Source: Hermatobates lingyangjiaoensis
Lineage: Eukaryota; Arthropoda; Insecta; Hemiptera; Hermatobatidae
Assembly (NCBI GenBank): GCA_026182355.1
Contig: JAPFBL010000118.1
Span: 1,179,001-1,243,000, forward strand
Direction: 5' to 3'
DNA length: 64,000 nt
The translations under genes were made by a program, and so were the position numbers. Shown in pieces: positions 35,291-46,570 of this stretch. The notes under the pieces were generated by a model that saw nothing but the letters and a program-made list of their open reading frames with translations, had not been told where the DNA came from and made no database searches. How positions within the stretch are numbered: the first letter of the stretch is position 1; the number at the start of each line of letters is the position of its first letter.

Positions 35291-35949
35291 AAAATGAAAA
35301 AAAACTGAAAACTGAAATGAAACTGGCCACCTACTTTCAGACCACACCGTAGTATTGTTAACAGTTTATTTTAAGGAATCTAGTTTGTATTTATTTATAT
35401 ACATTTTGTCAGACTGAGCATGTGTTGATTTTATGGCATATAAGAATTAAACGGCATGGTTTTCACTTGCCAACATGGACGTCAATAAGCAATGACATAT
35501 CAATTTTCACTTCCAACAGTAAATCATTAGGTTGTTTACTTTTTGTTGTCTAAATGTTAAAGACACCATATGGAATTCCTGCAGTCACTAACAGGTGAAG
35601 ACAAAATGTAAACAAACTCCAAGTTTATTTAACTTCACTTCTGTTCTTTTTTCTTTTTTTTTTAGCTAATATTGATTCATATTATTTATTTTCACTAATG
35701 TTTACTCATCTTGAAGAAATATAGGGAAAATATTCCAAGATAAACAAATTGAATGGAAACAACGCGTTTTGAAAACATAGTGTTCAATTCTTAATAAGGT
35801 TAAATCAACCATTAAGAATGTGGATTCGACAGTTTTATTAGTGAACACTGTGTATTCAAATCGAATTGAATTTATGTGGAGTCAGTAATAATGTCTGTTA
35901 TTATTATTTTTCAGCTAAGCTAGGATTTCTATTAGAAAATTGAGAGGTC
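35291..35949. other. intron with decayed PLE family E pair
   Basis: 35758-35880 holds facing remnants of the family E terminus (AACGCGTTTTGAAAACATAG; GAACACTGTGTATTCAAATC). The rest is unassigned. Confidence 0.45.
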
Positions 35950-36262
<313 letters not shown>

Positions 36263-36497
36263 TCTGGCATTCAATATGTTGTATCTTGGAATCATTTGAT
36301 TATATATAATTGTTGTTTTCTTATGTTATTTCGCATATTTTCATTTGTATTATAGGCATATGAAAACGGTTTGATAAGACTGAAAGGTCACTTTGAAAGT
36401 TTCATTTAAACTTGTAAAACGGGCAGATTTCTTTTGAATATAAACTTTTTTATTATATTCTAAACATCGGTCCATACCATTATCAAGTTACATATAC

Positions 36498-36498
<1 letters not shown>

Positions 36499-36537
<39 letters not shown>

Positions 36538-36940
36538 GTGCCCAAAAAAACTTAATTATGACATCCAATACATTAGTATACTTACTGACTCAAATTTCCT
36601 GTTGAGCCGTATTCAGGACTTAGAGGTGAGGGAAGACACAACGTGCTGGCAGGACGAAGGTTGACGGCTAACGTTGAATAATTTTTTTTTATTTATTTTG
36701 TATGATTTTCCATTATTAAACTATATATATATATATTAAAGACGGGAAACGATCCAAAAGCTGTGAAAAAAAAATTAAAAAAAATACCACTTACTTTCTC
36801 TAATAATCAGTTAAAACCATCATCAACAGAGAAGATAGAGGGAATTATCTCTAAACAAGGGAAGAGACAGGCTTTGTCTCACTCTTTTTTCTCTCCTGAT
36901 GACGGTTGTAACCGAAATTAAGATACAGCAGTGATGTTTT
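36499..36940. mobile_element. TA tract and PLE ends (families B-like and C-like)
   Basis: (TA)n at 36499-36533. A B-like end on - at 36560-36680. An inverted pair at 36721-36940 has CTCCTGATGACGGTTGTAAC then CGAAATTAAGATAC on +, core CUGAUGA at 36896-36902. Confidence 0.6.
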
Positions 36941-37018
36941 TTATTTATTTTTGAGTTTCAGTTTTTGGAATTTTAAAAATAGAAAGAAAATATGAATTAA
37001 AAATTAACTCTAAGACTA

Positions 37019-37062
37019 ATTTTCAATATTTCGACCTTTTTAATAGTCGTCCTCAGGAAAAT
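37019..37062 (-). ncRNA. hammerhead-like motif with 6-bp stem I
   Basis: On the - strand: stem I AUUUUC pairs fully with GAAAAU, core CUGAGGA (37056-37050), extra C, stem II GAC/GUC with a larger loop, GAAA, palindromic AUAU, and U at the cleavage position. It has the longest stem I in the window and sits in the intron before the 37.5-kb exon. Confidence 0.55.
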
Positions 37063-37309
37063 AAATCCTACAGTGAGAAGGTGAAAGCCAACTTGATATA
37101 TATATAATATGCAGAAGTGACACAATAAACACCCGTTGCTATAATCAAGGAAATTATTACTCAATATTACAGAACATTTTACTAGAAAAAGTTTACAAGA
37201 ATTTTTTTTTGAAAACAGGATAAGATGTTTCATTTGAAAGATGTTAGTGACATTTCTGATTTTCTTACTCTGGCGTAGAAGTTGAAATAGATATATGAAT
37301 AATAATCAC

Positions 37310-37410
37310 AATAATCATCGTCAGAGAGCAAGTGAAATGCTCTCTGACATTGTGTTGACGAAAGGCCTGAGAGCATTGCTTCCAAATTATATTGACGGTG
37401 GTAAATTAAT
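37310..37410 (+). mobile_element. PLE family K end, decayed
   Basis: GTGTTGACGAAAGGCCTGAG and GAGCATTG match the copy at 41.1 kb. The core is changed to CUGACAU and the cleavage position is G. Confidence 0.55.
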
Positions 37411-37479
37411 GCTGTGACCATGAATGTAGCATTCCTGCTGCTCATTGCAATTACCATGTGTTTGACGCCCTGTCCCCAG

Positions 37480-37650
37480 CGTAGACGAGATAGTGCTCAA
37501 CATCGACCTTGCGCCCACCTTCCTCGACATCGCTGGTGTGGATCCTCCTGCTCACATGGACGGCCGGTCCTTTCTTCGGCTGCTCAACAGAAATCACAAA
37601 TCACGTGGGAAACTGCCTTCTAAGTGGCCCGACACCTTCCTTATTGAAAG
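37480..37650 (+). CDS. Sulf1: Sulf1 exon (end of sulfatase domain)
   Basis: The exon follows a ctgtccccag acceptor. Its first base completes an Ile codon split from the previous exon, and it ends in phase 2 before gtatcc. The translation contains EIVLNIDLAPTFLDIAG, then DMDG-like residues (HMDGRSFLRLL) and WPDTFLIE. These are the strongly conserved closing segments of the sulfatase domain in SULF proteins. A Lys/Arg-rich linker (NRNHKSRGKLPSK) sits between them, matching the position of the basic linker in the vertebrate enzymes. The intron before it is 4,781 bp and holds a truncated Penelope-like element and a long CT microsatellite. Confidence 0.95.
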
Positions 37651-37984
37651 GTATCCAAATAACTGTTTGCCTTGTTTATTACCTACATGTCTAAGGTCTT
37701 TTACGTGTTGCCTTTAGACCTCTTCAGTAGGTCATACAATAACATACATCACCTTGCCTTATCATTTGTTCTTCCTTATCATATCACATTTTCATGCATA
37801 CAGTAGCACTATAGACGTTAGTGATCACCATATTATTATACTAATCCCTCATGTAAATTGTTCTTGTAGCTTCCCGACCAGTTTCAAAAGTAAATATAAA
37901 ACACCGGATTATATCAACTGAAATGTAATGATTATATACGTATAAGCATGTGTAATCATCGATAACAAGACTTCATCACAATGA

Positions 37985-38190
37985 ACATGTGAAATAACAA
38001 TCGATGTTCAAACCACAATAAGAAATGGAAAAAAAAGACTAAGGTCTTTCAACGCAACAAGTGGTCTTCGTCAAAGACAAAACCCACAGTTGGGTTTTTT
38101 GACTCTGACGAAGACCGCTTGTTACGGTTGAAACATATTAGTCTTGTTTTCCCATTTCTTATTGGGGTTTGAACATTGATAAGCATGTGT
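37985..38190. mobile_element. PLE family A inverted pair
   Basis: A - copy (37985-38090) and + copy (38091-38185) meet at the ACCCACAGTTGGGTTTT junction. Confidence 0.75.
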
Positions 38191-38429
38191 TTATAGAGCA
38201 AACTGGGAGAAAATTAAAACAACATTTGAAAAAATACCTATCAGTGAGTATGCTCACCAAGTTGGAAGTGATAAGAAGACGTCGGGGAGTAAAGGTAATG
38301 AAGTAATCTAGGACAATAAAACTTCGCAGAAGTCCAATCTGGTTTTTAGCTTTAACACTGAAAATAGTGCTTTGCTATTAAACCAAAATTAACATATTGA
38401 ATACTATAACAATATTTCATAACTAATTG

Positions 38430-38518
38430 AGCTTTGACTCTGTTGAAGACCGCTTGTTACGGTTGAGAGATGTTAGTACCGTTTCTCATTTCTTACTGTG
38501 GTTTGGACATTGAATATC
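38430..38518 (+). mobile_element. PLE family A end
   Basis: TTTGACTCTGTTGAAGACCG through TTACTGTGGTTTGGACATTG; diverged. Confidence 0.65.
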
Positions 38519-38785
38519 GTTAGTACCATAGAGGTTAATAAAGGGCATGTTGCTATACAAATCCATCACACCTCGTGAATCTGACCGTTTCGCACTTTGT
38601 GGATCTTCAAGTAAGACTAAACATAGCAAATGAGCAACTTAACCACCGAACTGATATATTATTGAAACCAATAACAAGAATAATGAAAAGACAACTGGAC
38701 GACCTGACAATGACGATGTCTACTATAATTAATAAACCAGAGAAATAATGAGTACAGTAAAACGAATATTAATAGTAGAAATGTA

Positions 38786-39025
38786 AGTATATATTGGCAC
38801 TACTTGGTATTTAAATTCAGGGTTCTTTCACTTTGATTAGTCCTATTTGAACATGCACTTCGTGCGAAACCGGTTGAACGTCCAACGATTCACAATGTAT
38901 GACCGATATATATATAATAGTGTAATATGAATAACATTCTAACTATTCTAACTATCAACATCCAAGTTGATTCTAACTTGAGTTGAGAGAGCTCAGAGTA
39001 GCCCAGTGGCTTGCGTACTCGCCTC
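38786..39025 (+). repeat. segmental duplication, copy 1
   Basis: Begins TTGGCACTACTTGGTATTTA, holds a GCACTTCGTGCGAAACCGG hairpin (family L, palindrome ACCGGU after GAAA), and runs into a SINE head (CAGAGTAGCCCAGTGGCTTG). Copy 2 is at 39990-40172. Confidence 0.8.
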
Positions 39026-39236
39026 TGGACTAGCAGATCCGGGGTTCAATACCCAATCTGAGCCTCGATTTATTCACGCGTAAGGTGAATAAATCTGAGC
39101 GCGTCTTTTCTCGCAGAGGACTTTAGCGCTACTCTAAATATACTCGTACTTGAGTTCAGAAAATGTAAAACTTAGGCGCAATGCTTGACCTATGTGTGCT
39201 CTCTTGTGAGACTGCCACTGCAACCTAACTTAACCT
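38990..39236 (+). mobile_element. tRNA-SINE (internally deleted, 3' end type I)
   Basis: Head with A box (TAGCCCAGTGGCTTGCG) and B box (GGGGTTCAATACCC), the ATTTATTCACGCG hairpin, deleted body, and end CTGCAACCTAACTTAACC. Confidence 0.85.
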
Positions 39237-39480
39237 TCTGCCTTCTCAAGGTAGGCAGATGAACTTGAAGAGGAACACTAGGTGTTTAAAACGCGGTTTT
39301 GATTATAAAACTCTTCCTGGAGGACTATAGAATTTTGATATAGCTGAGCTGCTTCAAGTGTTGTTGGTTTGTGGTTTTGACTGTCATAACAGTTGAACTT
39401 GAGCAGTTACTAGTAGAGTTATTAATCCTCATTAGTGGTGCGGAAAGCCATAAACTATTCGGTTTATAGACAATCCTAGA

Positions 39481-39817
39481 GAGGCTAGAGTAGCCCAGTG
39501 GCTTGCGTGCTTGCCTCTGGACTTGTAGGTCAGGGGTTCAATGCCTACTCTGACCCTCGATTTACTCAGATGGGAGGTGAATAAATCTGAGTACGTCATC
39601 TCTCGGAGAGGACGTTAAACGGTTGGTCCCGAGCCATGTAAGATGTCAGGTACTCAATAAAGATACTTACTCTAAGTACTTTTTAATTAGGCAAAATTTA
39701 GGATTCCCAATGTAAAATAAATCTTCATGCTGTGCTGTCACAAAGAGCCAATGTACGCTTCATAACCTATGTGTGTTCCCTTGCGGGACTACCACTGCAA
39801 CTAGCCTAATCTACCCT
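39481..39817 (+). mobile_element. tRNA-SINE, full length (type I)
   Basis: The most complete type I copy: GAGGCTAGAGTAGCCCAGTG head, B box GGGGTTCAATGCC, hairpin, body GGTCCCGAGCCATGTAAGAT, and 3' end ACCACTGCAACTAGCCTAAT. Confidence 0.9.
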
Positions 39818-39989
39818 ATAGACACTTCAGTATTTTTATATAAATTTGTAATATCCCTTAGAAAAGTAGGAGATATTACCCCTAGATGATATAGCATGAA
39901 TGGCTGTTACAAGAAGTTGAAATAACATTAGTAAGTCAGAATAACTGCATTGAACATTGTGTTTGAGTTTAATAATAGGAAATTTAGGC

Positions 39990-40172
39990 ATATGTTGGCA
40001 CTACTTGGTATTTAAATTCAAGGTTCTTTGACTTTGATTAGTCCTATTTGAACATGCACTTCGTGCAAAACCTGTTGAACGTACAACGATGCACAATGTA
40101 TGACCGATTTATGTAATAGTTGACTCTAACTTGAGTTGAGAGGGCCCAGAGTAGCCCAGTGGCTTGCGTACC
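39990..40172 (+). repeat. segmental duplication, copy 2
   Basis: The same order as copy 1, ending inside a SINE head truncated at GGCTTGCGTACC. It lies 155 bp upstream of the Sulf1 exon at 40327. Confidence 0.8.
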
Positions 40173-40326
40173 ATTTGAACAACGGTACGAGCCATCTAAA
40201 CACTAATCTGCGTTTATCGTTCGGAGATCCCGAGAACCCTGTAAAGCCTATAAAATAAGTCCTATAGATATACTAACAAGGTGTCTTGTTACTAAGAGCT
40301 GAATGGTTGTGTGTTTTGCTTTGCAG

Positions 40327-40442
40327 TAGTGGACGCAGAGACGTGGCCGATACTCTGGCAGTCGAGGCAGACCTCAAGGAGTCCCTCAGTCGACTGCAGT
40401 CAGACCTCAACATGACACTCGCCTCCTCTCCCGCTATCCAAG
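40327..40442 (+). CDS. Sulf1: Sulf1 exon (linker after sulfatase domain)
   Basis: The exon lies between a tttgcag acceptor and a gtaaca donor. It enters in phase 2 and leaves in phase 1, encoding SSGRRDVADTLAVEADLKES and then LSRLQSDLNMTLASSPAIQ. The segment starts where vertebrate SULFs have a short variable linker after the FL(V/I)E motif. It looks like an amphipathic helix, with one N-glycosylation sequon (NMT). The acceptor is a tandem CAG-TAG; using the second AG would drop one Ser without changing frame. The start here was chosen because the first AG after the pyrimidine tract is normally used. Conservation is weaker than in the neighbouring exons, but the phases fit both of them exactly. 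Confidence 0.88.
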
Positions 40443-40584
40443 GTAACAACCCTCGCTTGCACTTAGTACTAACATCAACTCTCAAATTATCCAATTTCAT
40501 ATCTTATAATCAGTTTCTATGAGATACTGCGGGAAGTATAAAAATGCAATATAAAATTGCATTCTCTCTCCCCCACTATATATA

Positions 40585-40587
<3 letters not shown>

Positions 40588-40630
<43 letters not shown>

Positions 40631-40930
40631 CAATATGAAATGGGAAAACAAGACTAAGATCTTTCAACCGTAACAAACGGTCTTCGTCAAACCCAACGGG
40701 GTTTTTGGGTTTTTGACTCTGACGAAGACCACTTGTTAGGGCTGAAATATCTTAGTCTTCTTTTCACATTTCATATTGTGGTTTGATCATTGATTGTTAT
40801 TTCACATGTTTATGTGAAATCTTTATATATATATATATATATATACACAATTAAAAGAAACGGTCCAGCGGACTTTTTTAAAAATAACAAAATTATTCGT
40901 TTTGAATTTATTTTATATATATATTATATA

Positions 40931-40964
<34 letters not shown>

Positions 40965-40965
40965 A
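40588..40965. mobile_element. PLE family A pair with TA tracts
   Basis: (TA)n at 40588-40628, a - copy at 40628-40690, a + copy at 40712-40825, then further TA tracts to 40965. Confidence 0.75.
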
Positions 40966-40969
40966 GTAA

Positions 40970-41140
40970 TAATCAAAATAACACTTGATGTAATAGATGG
41001 ATTAATAATCGTCAGAGAGCAAATGAACTAAAAAGGTTATCAAGTATTTATTATTTCTTAGTTTACTTGCTCTCTGAAGATGTGTTGACGAAAGGCCTTA
41101 GAGCATTGTTTCTAAATTAATTTCATTGTGATAAATTAAT

Positions 41141-41143
<3 letters not shown>
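40970..41143 (+). mobile_element. PLE family K inverted pair
   Basis: GTCAGAGAGCAA (about 41010) faces TTGCTCTCTGAAGATG (41068). The + copy has an intact hammerhead-like motif and a tail ending in TTAATCC. Confidence 0.6.
41069..41104 (+). ncRNA. hammerhead-like motif, family K
   Basis: Stem I GCUCU (41069-41073) pairs with AGAGC (41100-41104). Core CUGAAGA is at 41074-41080, extra U at 41081. Stem II GU...AC is short. GAAA is at 41090-41093, the palindromic stem III AGGCCU at 41093-41098, and U at 41099. Confidence 0.5.

Positions 41144-41210
<67 letters not shown>
41144..41210. repeat. TA microsatellite
   Basis: Two long TA tracts broken by one AAATA. Confidence 0.95.
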
Positions 41211-41215
<5 letters not shown>

Positions 41216-41670
41216 AATAAATTAAACGAAGGAAACACACAGAAAGACACAGACATAACTCACATCGATATTTCGACCATCGTCGTCATCAGCAGGTGTG
41301 AAGAGCGAAGAGTCCCGCAGGAAGGCTAGTCGCCGCCCTGCCTTCCTGTTTTTAAAAGAAACAGTCCAGCAGACTTTTTTAAATAAAATTCAAAACGAAG
41401 GAAACACACAGAAAAACACAGACATAACTCACATCGATATTTCGACCATCGTCGTCATCAGGAGGTGTGAAGAGCAAGGAGCAAAGAGTCCCGCAGGAAG
41501 GCTAGTCGCCGCCCTGCCTTCCTGCGGGACTCTTTGCTCCTTGCTCTTCACACCTCCTGATGACGACGATGGTCGAAATATCGATGTGAGTTATGTCTGT
41601 GTTTTTCTGTGTGTTTCCTTCGTTTTGAATTTTATTTAAAAAAGTCTGCTGGACTGTTTCTTTTAATTGT
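41211..41670. mobile_element. PLE family D: direct repeat plus palindrome
   Basis: A - copy (41211-41350) is followed by a near-perfect palindrome with arms 41352-41500 and 41519-41666. The arms share TTAAAAGAAACAGTCCAGCA ends, GAAGGAAACACACAGAAA and the CTGATGACGACGATGGTCGA core. Confidence 0.85.
41551..41588 (+). ncRNA. hammerhead-like motif, family D
   Basis: Stem I CACCUC with GAUGUG (one mismatch), canonical CUGAUGA (41557-41563), extra C, stem II GAC/GUC, GAAA (41575-41578), palindromic AUAU, and C at the cleavage position (41582). Confidence 0.5.
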
Positions 41671-41689
41671 GTATATATATATTTCTATA

Positions 41690-42605
41690 TCTAAATATAC
41701 GCTAAACGACTCATTAAAAAACTATGAAATTTTGCCAAAAAATTGAACAGAAAATTAGTAATTTATGAAAAAAAGTTCATGAAATTTCAATTACGGCAAA
41801 GAGCAATAAAGCTAAAAAAAAAATTGAATATTGATCCTAGACTAATGGTTTACTCGTTTACATTTGTTTACACTTGTTAACTTTTCTTTACATTTATTTG
41901 CATTGACTTAGAAATTTTTTGAGTGAATCCAAAGAAATAAAATTGAAGTTTAGAAATTAATGAACAATTTTTGAATAATTTAATGACTTAATATGAGATG
42001 TTAAAGAATAAAATTCTTACATGTAAAAAATCAACGCCAATCAAATATAAAATTTCTGATGCTTTCCATCTTATAATGGATTTGTTTCACAAATTATCTA
42101 ATCAATCTATATGTTGCTTGAATTTGAATACATACTACATGTATTCTTGAACAAAACTAAATATCAGATGTAATGTTTTTGTGTTTATGAATCATAGTAT
42201 CTTCGGGTAATATTGAAGTATGAGGAATGGTGTCTTTCTGCAGGAATAAGCTTTTCTGTTGTCCAGAAATATCCAGTTTTTTCACTATTCTAGTCTATTA
42301 ATTCATATTTATTATTAAATTTCAAGCTTACAGCTATAAAAGTTTTAAATTATACTGAAGAATTGGCTTTGAATTTGATTTCATTATGTAAAACTGCATA
42401 ATTAGTAATATATTAAGCCATAAAATTCCCTGTATAATAATTCTATAAAAGACAAAAAATGTCAAACATAATACAAAACTGAAAACATTCGTTGAAAAAT
42501 AATAAATGTAATTATCCAACATCTTAAATTAAAAATTATCTTAAAACATTTTTTCTTGAATTTTTCTAACATTTTTCAGATAAAATAGGAATATATTCAA
42601 GTTTT
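41690..42605. mobile_element. TIR-family copy
   Basis: CGCTAAACGACTCATTAAAA, ATTACGGCAAAGAGCAATAA and AATCAACGCCAATCAAATAT blocks match the 22, 25.7 and 55 kb relatives. Non-coding. Confidence 0.65.
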
Positions 42606-42613
42606 AAATGGGA

Positions 42614-42755
42614 AACTCTAAATATACTTGTGTTAGACAACATTGAGGACCCCCAGTGTAGGGAAATGCTCATCGTAGTATCACAAAGGTGCAATCTTTG
42701 GCCAAGGTGGGTTCTCACAATAGGACATTCACCTCAAGTTAACATAACCTTTATT
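42614..42755 (+). mobile_element. tRNA-SINE 3' part, diverged
   Basis: ACTCTAAATATACTTGTGTT, AGTATCACAAAGGTGCAATC, and an end CAAGTTAACATAACC. Confidence 0.65.
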
Positions 42756-43360
42756 ATTCAGATAGTAATGACCACACTTTGTAGATGCGTCTATAAGAAT
42801 ATACATGAAACCGGTCGGTAGTGCTTAAAAACAGCAGGTTGGAGCTCACTAACTATTTGAAAATGGAATTTCAATCGAAAAAAAATGATCAAATAGTCTG
42901 TGAAAAACATGATATATCATCTGGCTAATTGGAATGCTCGGAAATAGACGGGAAGTGAGAGGATTTGGGTGAAATGAGAGAAAGTCGTGGGGTTTTGCAT
43001 GATGGAAGCTGGAGAGTGATTGCGTAGTGGTGCCGAGGTGTAATTTCAGGCGGATCTTTTTTGCATGGTGTCCGTAATGAAGGTCTATAAATATTTACTA
43101 CTGAAGCGTGACTTGTCAGAGGTGACTTGGATTACTGGGCACCGGCATAGCCCTGGGCGAGTGCCATGTGCCAGTCCATCAATTCCTCTTAGATGGGATG
43201 CTCTCAATTGCTTTGCTTCCACTTGTATGATGGCTCTTGAAAGCAGCCACCCAGGTTGTGGTTGCCACCTACTCATTGCGGATTGTTGCTCTCAAGAAGA
43301 GTCACTCATTTAGAGAATCTCCTTCAATACACATCAGGCTCACTAACTTTATATGTTGCA
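42756..43360. other. unassigned intron
   Basis: The GC-richer 43125-43315 looks like an old repeat or fossil coding piece, but is not assignable. Confidence 0.4.
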
Positions 43361-43735
43361 TGTTTATGGTAAGTCACAACAGTTAAAGCATATCCTCCAT
43401 AGATTGCTATTATATGTGACCTGTTTATGGTAGGTCATAACAGTTAAAGCAAATCCTCCATAGATTGGTGAACCACATACTATTATATGTGACATGTTTA
43501 TGGTAGGTCATAACAGTTAAATCAAATCCTCCATAGATTAGTGAACCATATACTATTATATGTGACATGTTTATGGTGGGTGACAACAGTTGAATCATAT
43601 CCTCCACAGATATATGGTCCACATATTATAATATGTGACATGTTTAAAGTAGACTCACTACCTTAAAATCATATCTCCATAGATGTGTGTACCACATGTA
43701 GTTATATTTGGCATGAGTAGGGAAAGACCACTACA
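43361..43735. repeat. 73-bp tandem array
   Basis: Five to six units with TGTTTATGGTAGGTCATAAC, AATCCTCCATAGATT and CATACTATTATATGTGAC at 73-bp spacing (starts about 43422, 43495, 43568, 43641). The first unit is 61 bp. Confidence 0.9.
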
Positions 43736-44189
43736 GCTAAAGTAAAGTTTATAAAACAGTTACACTACATCCTAAAGGTAAAAAGCTGAAGAAAATTATT
43801 AGTTTGTTGATTACGACAAAGTGACTAAAACAAAGGATATCTACCTTAAATATGGAGAGAATGCTTGACGTTTGTTTGACTGATTAAGGGTATGGTTGTG
43901 TAGATGACAGTATATTATATACTGTCGAGATGTTGATGTCACTGTAATTAAAGAATCCCCCAAATAGGTAAATGGACGTGATAACATGCAATGGGGTGCA
44001 TGGTCTCACAACTCAAAAGCTCTCTTCTGGCTTATAGTTCTTACCATCGTAAATATTTTATTTGTGACGTTATGAGCAGAACACCTGATTGTCTTTGTTT
44101 TACCCATTCCAGAGAGTTAACACTTTTGGGATTTATATTGTGGTTCGTGAATGATTCATGACACATTTAAACATGGTCATGCCACATTA

Positions 44190-44290
44190 CCGGCAGCATG
44201 GTGTCATCCATTCGTCTGTTAAGTACCTCTAATATTGCTGAACTTCGGCGATATAACGGGGATCGGTGCAGTCTTCATGGCCATGGCTCT
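44190..44290 (-). mobile_element. 5S rRNA-derived SINE fragment (-)
   Basis: The reverse complement of a 5S rRNA-like segment: AAGTACC...ATTGCTGAACTTCGGCGAT...CGGTGCAGTC corresponds to the 5S internal promoter region (ATCACCGAAGTTAAGCAAC / GGGTGACC) on the - strand. Confidence 0.6.
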
Positions 44291-44990
44291 TGAGTCCTGA
44301 CAATCTGATCCATGCCTATTGGTGAAGATGGCAGTGCTCCTGGTCACCATTCCTTGTCATCTGAGTAATCGGCTAAGCTTTATCTACGAGACATTATGTT
44401 TCTAAACATAGAACTTTAAGAAGAACTTTTCAGTTGTTCATCATTTTTGGATAATATATTTCAAGGTCTATTAACCATAGACTAAGGATAACCATGAGGG
44501 AATATGCAGGCACTTATATTTCAATAGATTGATTTTTTTTTTTCAAAAATCCCCCTCCCCTCTCCTCTTCCTCGGGAATATCTAGATTTATGGACAAATC
44601 AAGTAATACCGAAGTTATCTAAGGTATATCGTGAATAGTTTCTTAGCACTGTGACGTAGGTCGTCGAAGTCCGCCTCCGCGAAGCCCACCTTGGGCGTAT
44701 TGCACATGACTTCTATCTTTGTAGTTTATTCGTAAAAGGTTGCATGGCATAATGAGGCTAAAGATAATCACGTAAAAAAAAAGCAGCACCAGCTTGGTTT
44801 GCTTCTTCATCATAGTCTGGTCGAAAGGTCGGGGTCCATGATAATGAATCAAAACAGGCGGCCACCCGGGCAACCGTGGCAGAAAGCATGCCTGCTTCTT
44901 CGACAACGATGCTTCTTATTTCAGGCTCACCTGATCTTAGGTTATAGACAACTCTAAATTTAAATAACATTATTTACCCAATATTTAAAA
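44291..44990. other. intron with a GC-richer unassigned block
   Basis: 44640-44960 has two overlapping open frames on the - strand and GC above background. Neither peptide shows a domain I recognise. Confidence 0.35.
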
Positions 44991-44994
44991 TCTT

Positions 44995-45540
44995 TTTAAG
45001 TTTTTCGATTCAAAAACTGTTTACATGAACTCTAAAGTTTCTAGAATCAAATTTTGAGAAGTTTTTCGAGATAATAGGTACTTATATGAACTGTAAAATT
45101 TCTAGAATCAAAATATGTGACGTTTTTCGCCTACAATACTTAATATGAACTTCGAAATTTTGAGAACAAAAATTTGTGAAGTTTTTCGCCTAGAATACTT
45201 AATATGAACTTTGAAATTTCGAGAATAAAAATTTATGAAGTTTTTCGAGACAATAGGTACTTATATGAACTGTAAAATTTTGAGAATAAAAATTTGTTAA
45301 GTTTTTTGAGACAATACTTACATGAACTCTAAAGTTTCTAGAATCAAAATTTGTCAAGTTTTTTGAGACAATACATCCATGAACTCTAAAGTTTCTAGAA
45401 TCAAAATTTGTCAAGTTTTTTGAGACATTACTACCATGAACTCTAAAGTTTCTAGAATCAAAATTTTGACAAGCTTTTCGAGACAATACTTACATGAACT
45501 CTAAAGTTTCTGGAATCAAAATTTGTTAAGTTTTTCGCAG
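44995..45540. repeat. ~60-bp tandem array
   Basis: About nine units, each with GTTTTTCGAGACAATACTTA-like, CATGAACTCTAAAGTTTCTA-like and GAATCAAAATTTGT blocks. The distal units are more alike. A single related unit occurs near 48830. Confidence 0.9.
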
Positions 45541-45544
45541 ATAA

Positions 45545-46063
45545 GCAATAATACCTCGAAATACGAATTTCCCAACTTACGATTTTTTTGAAGTACGATG
45601 AAAAAATTCATATGATTTACGCCTCGAAATATGAAGATGTGTGTGATATACGAATAGCTAGTATAGGGACGCAGTGATCGCCTGGCTACCCGCCTTCATC
45701 CAAACATTCGACCCAAAGATTAATCCCTAAGTGATAGTGATAAGTCTTAGCGTATGTAATAAATAAAATATGTAAAATTTTATTTATATAAAAAAGTAAA
45801 TTGTTTGTACATAAATAGTTGAGAGCTATTTATATAAAACAAAAATAGTTGAAAAAACTTTTTCATAGCGTAGGTAAGTATGAATGTGTGTATACGTTGT
45901 TATTTTAAGCAATATATAAGAAACATATGTCATATCATGCAAACAATGAACACTCAATTTACCTTATATCAAAGGTATATTTCGTTGGTATTTATAGCAT
46001 GTTAATAATTTTTTGGGTAAATTTGTATCACTGCAACGAATTAATTCTTTGATAAAAATTGAT

Positions 46064-46101
<38 letters not shown>

Positions 46102-46148
46102 ATCGTCACGGAACGAATTAAATTCTTGAGTCGAGGTACCACTGTACT
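45545..46148. mobile_element. Tigger/pogo-like non-autonomous element
   Basis: The right end, on the - strand, reads CAGTGGTACCTCGACTCAAG then TTCGTTCCGTGACG. The left end (CAATAATACCTCGAAATACG) is a mutated version in inverse orientation. A TA dinucleotide adjoins the right end. No transposase frame. A TA tract (46072-46096) lies inside. Confidence 0.7.
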
Positions 46149-46336
46149 TAATATAAACTTTATTACTTCTAGAATCAATTCTTTAAAATAACTGCAATCG
46201 GTGGCTATTTTAACATACAATACGATAATATGCCATTCTGATACTTGAGTACTGTATAGTAAGTAGTCAGAAATGCGGAAGATTATACTGTGTGTATTCA
46301 TTTGGTACATGAAACCCTTATAGATTTCACTAATTG

Positions 46337-46570
46337 GGGACCTGGGTATCCCAGTGATAACGTGCTCGCCTCTGGATATGCACATACTATAGATCAAGGA
46401 TTCAATACCCTCTCTGGCCCTCGATTTATCCACGCAGGGGGTGAATAAATCTGAGCACGTTGTCCTAAGTAAAGGGTGACAAGCCGTCATTCCTAATGTA
46501 CGATGTCAGGTACTCGTTAAAGATCCTTACTCTAAACACATTTGTTTTTAAGTAAAATTTAGAGTGAATA
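46337..46570 (+). mobile_element. tRNA-SINE, 3'-truncated
   Basis: The head GGTATCCCAGTGATAACGTG has an A box, a small insertion precedes the B box (GGATTCAATACCC), then hairpin and body to AAGATCCTTACTCTAAAC. Confidence 0.8.

Noticed and set aside
44995..45540. Possible CRISPR-like regular repeats
   Set aside because: Repeats are contiguous 60-bp units without unique spacers, in animal DNA; the 73- and 30-bp arrays likewise.
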